A stretch of 6,257 nucleotides of DNA from an uncultured Spirochaetaceae bacterium (GTDB lineage: Bacteria > Spirochaetota > Spirochaetia > Treponematales > Treponemataceae): positions 1 through 6,257 of the forward strand of contig CALNCH010000179.1 in the NCBI GenBank assembly GCA_937875245.1. The letters run 5' to 3'. The translations under genes and the position numbers were made by a program. Positions 1 through 4,954 of the stretch are shown here, piece by piece. How positions within the stretch are numbered: position 1 is the first letter of the stretch; each line of letters opens with the position of its first letter. Below the pieces are notes generated by a model, which had not been told where the DNA came from, ran no database searches, and was given only the letters and a program-made list of their open reading frames with translations.

Positions 1-694
1 TGGCCATGATCGCTGTGTGAGATGTTTTTCCACCGATTTCTGTAATAAGACCAATATAGGTATCTGCATTAGTTCTATATGCTCCAGATAGATTGCCATT
101 GTACTTATTTTCATCAACAGAAATTAAAGCCTTTGCAACAGCTTCTACTAAGAGCTTTTCATTTTTTGGACTTGTCCAAATATGTTCATCTGGGTGGCTA
201 TGTGTATTTTCGTGGTCGTGGGCATGGTCGTGATCATGATCGTGTTCAGCTTCAAGTTCATCATCTTCAAAATGTTCTTCTTCATACAATTGGACATAAT
301 CCATTAATCTGACCAGTACCACGCGAGAAGAATCCATGCTTTCTAAAATTTGTTCTACCCATTCATCACTATCTCCACCAATATATACAAAAATATCTGC
401 ATTTCTAATAGCAAGGATATCCTGTGGAGAAGGGTCAAAAGAGTGAACTTCTGTTCCCGGTTTGACTAAGAGTCTAATGTTATTTGGAGTAACACCGGTA
501 AATAAACCTGAAACTTCATCAATTTCACCTGTGGTAATTGAGCGAACTATATCGTAGCAAGGGAAAATAGTAGTTACTACTGAAATTTGATTTTCAGCTG
601 TAGTGCCATTGTTGTCTTTTACTCCCTTTGCAAAAGGGAAGGTCATAAGACAGCAACATAGACTAAGTATTAAAGAGACTTTTTTATTATTCAT
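1..694 (-). CDS. Zinc/manganese ABC transporter substrate-binding protein (ZnuA/AdcA-like), 3' end missing and apparently chimeric
   Basis: An open frame runs from ATG at 694-692 to the window edge (231 codons, no stop). The protein would bind Zn2+ (or Mn2+) outside the membrane and pass it to a ZnuBC-type permease. Visible features are: a signal peptide (basic residues 3-5, hydrophobic core about 6-21, likely cut after 'FPFA'; the Cys run at 13-15 does not form a good lipobox); the family motif 'VKPGTEVHSFDPSPQD' at 78-92, with likely metal ligand His84; an acidic then His-rich loop at about 138-167; and 'DEHIWTSP' at 169-176, with likely ligand His171. The start is supported by a Shine-Dalgarno sequence (AAGGAAA at 707-701) six bases upstream. 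The gene overlaps the end of fur by 8 bases, so the two are probably translationally coupled and under the Fur-box promoter. Binding-protein homology seems to stop near residue 213. Residues 214-231 look like Enzyme I of the PTS. The His-rich loop favours zinc. The family call is secure, the metal is inferred. Confidence 0.88.
   Translation of the reverse strand, partial: MNNKKVSLILSLCCCLMTFPFAKGVKDNNGTTAENQISVVTTIFPCYDIVRSITTGEIDEVSGLFTGVTPNNIRLLVKPGTEVHSFDPSPQDILAIRNADIFVYIGGDSDEWVEQILESMDSSRVVLVRLMDYVQLYEEEHFEDDELEAEHDHDHDHAHDHENTHSHPDEHIWTSPKNEKLLVEAVAKALISVDENKYNGNLSGAYRTNADTYIGLITEIGGKTSHTAIMA
2..55 (-). other. Enzyme I (PtsI)-like phosphohistidine active-site segment fused in frame to the binding protein
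   Basis: Residues 214-231 of the frame above read as 'IGLITEIGGKTSHTAIMA'. The last 11 residues fit the PEP-utilising enzyme phosphohistidine signature (G-G-x-T-S-H-T-x-I-M-A), in the Enzyme I wording and not the PPDK/PEP synthase wording. The phosphorylated His would be His226 (codon 19-17). A secreted metal-binding protein should instead continue here with the helix that links its two lobes. A cytoplasmic phosphotransfer site behind a signal peptide makes no biological sense, so I infer a junction between two unrelated loci near 50-60. A misassembled contig end is the most likely cause, and a genomic rearrangement is the alternative. Confidence 0.75.
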
Positions 695-1112
695 GAGATA
701 TTTCCTTTTTCTGAATACAAGTTTGACAGGTACCGTAAATAACTGTTCGAGTGGTATCAATCATAAAATTATGAGAGGCTAGCAGGTGTTTTGCTAATAG
801 TTGCACTTCATCGCATTCTAAGTGGATAAGAGCGCCACATTCTGTACATTTTAAATGATAATGGTCAGCACAACCTTTTTCTTTATCAATGTACTGATAA
901 CAAGATTTCTCTCCGGCATCAGCAATAAATTTACGCAAAGATCCCTGGGTAACTAATTTATCTAAGGTTCTATATATGGTGGCGGTTCCAATAGTGGTTC
1001 CCTCTTTTTTTAACAAATCTGAGAGCTGGTCCGCATTAATATGTTCATCTGATCTTTGTTGAAAACTTTGCAAAATTTGCTCTCGTTGCTTTGTTTTATA
1101 GCTTTCTTTCAT
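687..1112 (-). CDS. Fur-family metal-dependent transcriptional repressor (Fur/Zur/PerR group)
   Basis: This 141-residue protein has the normal length for the family. The N-terminal winged helix covers about residues 5-62, with the recognition helix 'IGTATIYRTLDKL' at 41-53. A dimerisation domain follows. Two CxxC pairs (Cys89/Cys92 and Cys129/Cys132) form the structural zinc site. His84 and His86 ('HYH') and probably Glu99 or Cys100 and His114 are candidate sensory-metal ligands. The start is chosen because 'YKTKQREQIL' is the usual family beginning a few residues after Met1. No Shine-Dalgarno sequence precedes it; instead a Fur box and promoter abut the ATG. The gene leads an operon with the metal-binding protein gene, which it overlaps by 8 bases. 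Gene context suggests zinc sensing (Zur). The operator matches the iron Fur consensus. The sensed metal is therefore open, and I give no symbol. Confidence 0.93.
   Translation of the reverse strand: MKESYKTKQREQILQSFQQRSDEHINADQLSDLLKKEGTTIGTATIYRTLDKLVTQGSLRKFIADAGEKSCYQYIDKEKGCADHYHLKCTECGALIHLECDEVQLLAKHLLASHNFMIDTTRTVIYGTCQTCIQKKEISHE
701..707 (-). promoter_or_regulatory. Ribosome binding site of the binding-protein gene, inside fur
   Basis: AAGGAAA on the minus strand lies six bases before the ATG at 694-692, within the last codons of fur. It fixes the binding-protein start and the 8-base overlap with fur (fur stop TAA at 689-687). Confidence 0.7.
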
Positions 1113-1113
1113 A

Positions 1114-1149
1114 TTTGAAAATGATAATCATTATCAATTTTAATGTCAA
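1114..1149 (-). promoter_or_regulatory. Sigma70-type promoter of the fur operon, predicting a leaderless transcript
   Basis: On the minus strand a perfect -35 TTGACA (1149-1144) is followed by exactly 17 bases and a -10 TATCAT (1126-1121, five of six matches to TATAAT). Counting seven bases on places +1 at A1114, giving a 5' leader of about 2 bases before the ATG at 1112. This fits the lack of any Shine-Dalgarno sequence upstream of fur. Confidence 0.75.
1117..1136. promoter_or_regulatory. Fur box (operator) overlapping the fur -10 element
   Basis: Plus-strand 1117-1135 matches the classical 19-base Fur box GATAATGATAATCATTATC at 18 of 19 positions. Bases 1122-1136 form a perfect 7-1-7 palindrome, TGATAAT-C-ATTATCA. 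The symmetry extends imperfectly to 1115-1143 (12 of 14 base pairs per arm about C1129). The site covers the -10 region and ends five bases from the fur ATG. Bound repressor should therefore block polymerase, implying metal-dependent autoregulation of fur and the binding-protein gene. The sequence is the iron Fur type, not the Gram-positive Zur type (TCGTAATNATTACGA). Confidence 0.9.
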
Positions 1150-1187
1150 TAGGAAATGCAGTATTTCGAGGCAATTTCAAAAATAAC

Positions 1188-1217
1188 TAATAACTAATAA
1201 TTTGTTATTAGTTGTTA
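1188..1217. repeat. AT-rich inverted repeat in the divergent intergenic region, possible operator
   Basis: Arms 1188-1200 and 1205-1217 are complementary over 13 positions (one a G-T pair) around a TTTG centre. The core is AACTAATAA / TTATTAGTT. The left side is also a tandem repeat of 'TAACTAA' (period 7). There is no adjoining T-run and no upstream gene to terminate on either strand, so an operator for the divergent transporter genes, for example for a MarR- or TetR-like regulator, is more likely than a terminator. The binding protein is unknown. Confidence 0.5.
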
Positions 1218-1232
1218 ATTTCAGTTTTTTTC

Positions 1233-1261
1233 TTGCCTAAAAAAAAAAATTTAAGCATATT
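1233..1261 (+). promoter_or_regulatory. Candidate promoter for the ABC exporter operon (weak match)
   Basis: TTGCCT (1233-1238, four of six) is followed by 17 bases containing an 11-A tract (1239-1249), then CATATT (1256-1261, four of six). Predicted +1 would fall at or next to the ATG at 1268. The lack of a Shine-Dalgarno sequence before that ATG fits this. In such AT-rich DNA, matches of this quality occur by chance, so this is tentative. Confidence 0.35.
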
Positions 1262-1267
1262 TAATAT

Positions 1268-3004
1268 ATGAAAACGGTTAGTACTCTTTTATCAGGGCTT
1301 GAAAAAAAATATAAGCTTTGTACAATTCTTTCTCCCATTACTATGATTGGAGAAGTAGGTTTAGAAGTGGCAATTCCATATATAATGGCAAAAATTATTG
1401 ATGTGGGAATTGCAAATCATGACTTAGCTTATACAGCAAAAGCCGGATTTCTTATGGTGGGAGCAGCCTTGCTCTCTATGTGTTGTGGTGTTCTTTCTGG
1501 TCGCTTTGCGGCAGTAGCATCCCAAGGGTTTGGTGCAAACCTTCGTGGGCGACTTTTTAATAAGGTACAAAGTTTTTCCTTTGGAAATGTAGACAAATTT
1601 AGCACCGCTTCCTTAGTAACTCGTCTTACTACTGATGTTACCAACGTACAAAATACTTTTCAAATGGTTATTCGTATGTGCATACGATCTCCTATTATGT
1701 TAATCAGTGCCGCATGGATGAGTTTTTATATTAATAAAAACCTAGCTTCTATGTTTTTTGTGGTATTACCCCTTCTGGCAGTTTTATTATTTTTTATTGG
1801 GAAAAGTGCTTTTCCCCGATTCCAAGTAATGCTAAAAAAATATGATAGTTTAAATGCTACGGTTCAAGAAAATATAAATGCCATGCGAGTAGTAAAAGCT
1901 TTTGTTCGTGGCGAACATGAAAATGAAAAATTTCGTTCAGTAGCAAATGATGTTCGTGACGCACAATTTCGAGCAGAAAAAATTATCATTTTAAATATGC
2001 CATTAATGCAACTTGTTATGTATATCTGTATCATTCTAGCTTTATGGCAGGGTGGTAATTTAATTATAGGTGGTACCTTACAAACTGGACAATTAATTAG
2101 TTTTATCACCTATATTTCTCAAGTTCTTATGTCTCTTATGATGTTATCCATGATTTTTGTCATGTTAGTAATTTCTAAGGCTTCTATTAGCCGTGTTATG
2201 GAAGTATTTGAAGAAGAGGTTGATATTGTAGAAGATGCCTGTTCTGATATGAAAGTGATGGATGGATCGGTGGAGTTTTCTAATGTTTCTTTCAGTTACA
2301 ATAAGTCAAAATCAACTACTGTTTTAGATAATATATCTTTTTTCCTAAAAAGTGGACAAACTGCAGGTATTATTGGTGGAACAGGTTCTGCTAAATCTAC
2401 ATTGGTTCAACTAATTCCCCGGCTCTACGATACCCTAGAAGGGACTGTGAAGGTTGGTGGCCAGGATGTTAAATCGTATACGTTACAAGAATTACGGTCT
2501 CAAGTGGCTATGGTTTTGCAAAACAATGTGTTATTTTCTGGAACTATAAAAGAAAATCTGTTGTGGGGTAATGAAAATGCCAGCGATGAAGAACTGATAG
2601 GGGCTTGTATTTCTGCCAATGCCCATGATTTTATTACTTCTTTTCCTGAGGGATATGAAACTGAATTAGGACAAGGTGGGGTTAATCTTTCTGGTGGGCA
2701 AAAACAACGGCTTTGTATTGCCCGGGCTTTGTTAAAAAATCCGAAAATATTGATTTTGGATGATAGTACTAGTGCTGTTGATACAGCCACTGATGCAAAT
2801 ATACGGCAAGCATTAAAAAACAGCTTACCAGAAACTACAAAGATTATTATTGCTCAGCGAATATCTTCGGTACAAGATTGTGATGTTATTTTTGTTATGG
2901 ATGATGGCAAAATTGTAGACAAGGGAAAGCATGAAGAATTATTACAAATTAGTGAATTATACAAAGAAGTCTATGAATCCCAGCAAAAAGGGGCTAACGA
3001 ATGA
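1268..3004 (+). CDS. ABC exporter half-transporter, degenerate-site subunit of a heterodimer (BmrC/YheI-like)
   Basis: This 578-residue protein has an N-terminal exporter membrane domain (about 17-305, six helices near 17-40, 57-78, 131-156, 157-178, 240-268 and 274-303) and a C-terminal ATPase domain (about 335-575). Motifs are: Walker A 'GGTGSAKS' (370-377, Ala where Gly is usual, seen in this subfamily); Q-loop Gln418; intact signature LSGGQ (474-478); Walker B 'ILILDD' (494-499) with Asp499 replacing the catalytic Glu; D-loop 'SAVD' (502-505); and Gln530 replacing the switch His. These changes mark the non-catalytic half of heterodimeric exporters such as BmrCD and TM287/288. The partner gene follows with a 4-base ATGA overlap. 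The ATG at 1268 is the only plausible start: an in-frame TAA lies at 1262-1264 and the next Met is inside helix 1. No Shine-Dalgarno sequence is present. The substrate is unknown; drugs, lipids or peptides are the family's usual cargo. Confidence 0.93.
   Translation: MKTVSTLLSGLEKKYKLCTILSPITMIGEVGLEVAIPYIMAKIIDVGIANHDLAYTAKAGFLMVGAALLSMCCGVLSGRFAAVASQGFGANLRGRLFNKVQSFSFGNVDKFSTASLVTRLTTDVTNVQNTFQMVIRMCIRSPIMLISAAWMSFYINKNLASMFFVVLPLLAVLLFFIGKSAFPRFQVMLKKYDSLNATVQENINAMRVVKAFVRGEHENEKFRSVANDVRDAQFRAEKIIILNMPLMQLVMYICIILALWQGGNLIIGGTLQTGQLISFITYISQVLMSLMMLSMIFVMLVISKASISRVMEVFEEEVDIVEDACSDMKVMDGSVEFSNVSFSYNKSKSTTVLDNISFFLKSGQTAGIIGGTGSAKSTLVQLIPRLYDTLEGTVKVGGQDVKSYTLQELRSQVAMVLQNNVLFSGTIKENLLWGNENASDEELIGACISANAHDFITSFPEGYETELGQGGVNLSGGQKQRLCIARALLKNPKILILDDSTSAVDTATDANIRQALKNSLPETTKIIIAQRISSVQDCDVIFVMDDGKIVDKGKHEELLQISELYKEVYESQQKGANE
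2987..2993 (+). promoter_or_regulatory. Ribosome binding site of the second exporter gene
   Basis: AAAGGGG ends seven bases before the ATG at 3001. It lies within the last codons of the first exporter gene, supports the 3001 start and suggests coupled translation of the two subunits. Confidence 0.65.
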
Positions 3005-4929
3005 GTGATAATAACAAAATAAATAAATCAAAACCAATGGTGGTACCTAAAGGCCCCGGCGGAAGACAGATGGCAGGCGCTGGAGCAAAACCTGCAAATG
3101 CTGGAAAAACCTTGAAGCGTATTTTTTCTTACATGACTTCAAAATGGTATTTATTGGTTATTGTAGCGGTATGCGTATTATGTAGTTCTGGTGCAATGAT
3201 TGCAGGTAACTATCTTCTACGCCCTTTGCTCAATGATTATATTATTCCCTTTATTGGACAGAGTAATCCAGATCTAACCGGTTTTATCAGTTTACTTGTG
3301 ATAATGGCTGTTTTATATGGAGTAGGTGTTTTAGCTACTTGGATAAACAATCGTATAATGCTTACTTTGGCCACAAAAACCTTGTTTCGTATTCGAACTG
3401 AGCTTTTTGAAAAAATGGAAAAACTTCCTCTGAAATATTTTGACTCTCATTCTCATGGTGAAATCATGAGTTTGTACACCAATGATACAGATACCTTACG
3501 GGATATGTTAAGTCAAAGTGTGCCTCAATTGTTATCTTCTCTTTTTACCGTGGTTGGTGTTTTTACCATGATGGTGGTATTAAGTCCGATACTGACTTTA
3601 CTAGTAGTTGTAATGATCGGCTTAATGATTTTTATTACCGGTAAAATTGGTATGAAAAGTGGTAAGGCTTTTAAAGCTCAACAAGAAAATCTAGGTAAAG
3701 TAAACGGATACATTGAAGAAATGATTGAAGGGCAGAAGGTGGTTCAGGTTTTTTGTCGAGAAGAAATTTCTAAGGCTGATTTTGCCCAATTAAATAATAA
3801 CTTACGAGAAGCGGGAACTCGGGCCCATACTTTTGCAAATATTTTAGGGCCATTAATGAATAACTTGTCCCATGTGAACTATGCTCTTACTGCTATTGCA
3901 GGGGCCGTTTTAGTTATTATGGGAAAGTTAGATTTAGGTGCCATTGCATCCTTTTTACAATACACTAAAAACTTTTCTCAACCAATTAGTCAAATGTCTA
4001 CCCAGTTTAATGGTATTTTGAATGCATTAGCTGGTGCAGAACGTATTTTCCGCCTTATCGATGAAGAAAGGGAAACAGATGAAGGGAAGGTTACTCTAGT
4101 TCAAGTGATGGACTATAACGGTGTTTTAACAGAATCCTTTGCACACACAGGTATGTGGGCATGGAAAAAGCCAGACACCGGTGAGTTGATTCCTTTGAAA
4201 GGTGATGTACGATTTCAAGATGTTTCTTTTGGTTATAAAGAAAATAAGACTGTTTTGCATCATATTGATTTATTTGCAGAGCCTGGTCAAAAAATTGCAT
4301 TAGTTGGTTCCACCGGTTCTGGAAAAACCACTATAACTAATTTAATAAACCGTTTTTATGATATTAATCAGGGTGCAATAACCTATGATGGAATCCCTAT
4401 AAAAGATATTTCAAAAGACGCTTTACGCTCTTCGTTAGGAATGGTTTTACAAGATACCCATCTTTTTACTGGCACTATTGCAGATAACATTCGCTATGGT
4501 AAATTATCTGCTTCAATGCCAGAGATTATTGGGGCAGCAAAGCTAGCCAATGCAGATACCTTTATAAATCACCTTGAAAAAGGATATGACACCCTTATAA
4601 CCGGTGATGGTGGAAACTTAAGTCAGGGACAACGTCAGTTATTAGCTATTGCACGAGCTGCCGTAGCGGATCCACCAGTCCTTATTTTAGATGAAGCTAC
4701 CAGCTCTATTGATACAAGAACAGAAAGTCTTATTCAAAAGGGTATGGATACTCTAATGGAAGGAAGAACGGTTTTTGTAATTGCTCATAGATTATCCACT
4801 GTTCGAAATGCAGATGTTATTTTGGTTTTGGAAAATGGCCAAATTATTGAGAGAGGAAGTCATGACCAATTGATAGCCCAAAAGGGTAAATATTATCAAT
4901 TGTACACTGGTGCCTTTGAGTTAGAGTAA
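3001..4929 (+). CDS. ABC exporter half-transporter, catalytic-site subunit of a heterodimer (BmrD/YheH-like)
   Basis: This 642-residue protein starts with a basic, Gly/Pro/Lys-rich cytoplasmic tail (1-38) typical of this subfamily. The membrane domain follows (about 45-345, helices near 47-72, 93-117, 173-196, 197-215 and 288-308, plus a sixth near 312-338), then the ATPase domain (about 402-640). Motifs are: Walker A 'GSTGSGKT' (436-443); Q-loop Gln484; signature LSQGQ (540-544), with Gln replacing the first Gly of LSGGQ; Walker B 'VLILDE' (560-565) with catalytic Glu565; and switch His596 in 'IAHRLST'. Its own Walker motifs pair with the intact LSGGQ of the first subunit to form the active ATP site. 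Between the membrane and ATPase domains, residues about 362-400 carry an extra segment ('TGMWAWKKPDTGE'), also known in relatives. It overlaps the previous gene by ATGA and has a good ribosome binding site. The substrate is unknown. Confidence 0.95.
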   Translation: MSDNNKINKSKPMVVPKGPGGRQMAGAGAKPANAGKTLKRIFSYMTSKWYLLVIVAVCVLCSSGAMIAGNYLLRPLLNDYIIPFIGQSNPDLTGFISLLVIMAVLYGVGVLATWINNRIMLTLATKTLFRIRTELFEKMEKLPLKYFDSHSHGEIMSLYTNDTDTLRDMLSQSVPQLLSSLFTVVGVFTMMVVLSPILTLLVVVMIGLMIFITGKIGMKSGKAFKAQQENLGKVNGYIEEMIEGQKVVQVFCREEISKADFAQLNNNLREAGTRAHTFANILGPLMNNLSHVNYALTAIAGAVLVIMGKLDLGAIASFLQYTKNFSQPISQMSTQFNGILNALAGAERIFRLIDEERETDEGKVTLVQVMDYNGVLTESFAHTGMWAWKKPDTGELIPLKGDVRFQDVSFGYKENKTVLHHIDLFAEPGQKIALVGSTGSGKTTITNLINRFYDINQGAITYDGIPIKDISKDALRSSLGMVLQDTHLFTGTIADNIRYGKLSASMPEIIGAAKLANADTFINHLEKGYDTLITGDGGNLSQGQRQLLAIARAAVADPPVLILDEATSSIDTRTESLIQKGMDTLMEGRTVFVIAHRLSTVRNADVILVLENGQIIERGSHDQLIAQKGKYYQLYTGAFELE

Positions 4930-4954
4930 CTGAATGTATAGAAGGATTATAGTT

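Noticed and set aside
79..312. Plus-strand open frame of 77 codons opposite the binding-protein gene.
   Set aside because: It is the antisense shadow of the His-rich loop region, with no ribosome binding site and low-complexity content.
646..662. Possible lipoprotein cysteine in the binding-protein signal peptide (Cys13-Cys15).
   Set aside because: The residues before each Cys do not fit the lipobox. A standard cleavage site after 'FPFA' fits better, though lax spirochaete lipoboxes leave some doubt.
1117..1136. Fur box as direct operator of the ABC exporter.
   Set aside because: It lies about 130 bases upstream of the exporter ATG and about 100 bases from its candidate promoter, while it sits exactly on the fur -10 element.
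1188..1217. Intrinsic terminator reading of the intergenic palindrome.
   Set aside because: The stem has one G-C pair only, the T-run at 1225-1231 is separated by seven bases, and no plus-strand gene lies upstream.
1429..2790. Three minus-strand open frames (71-96 codons) within the first exporter gene.
   Set aside because: The plus frame is a complete, motif-bearing ABC protein; the antisense frames show no domain or start signal.
4091..4300. Minus-strand open frame of 69 codons within the second exporter gene.
   Set aside because: It is opposite the linker and start of the ATPase domain and has no recognisable content.
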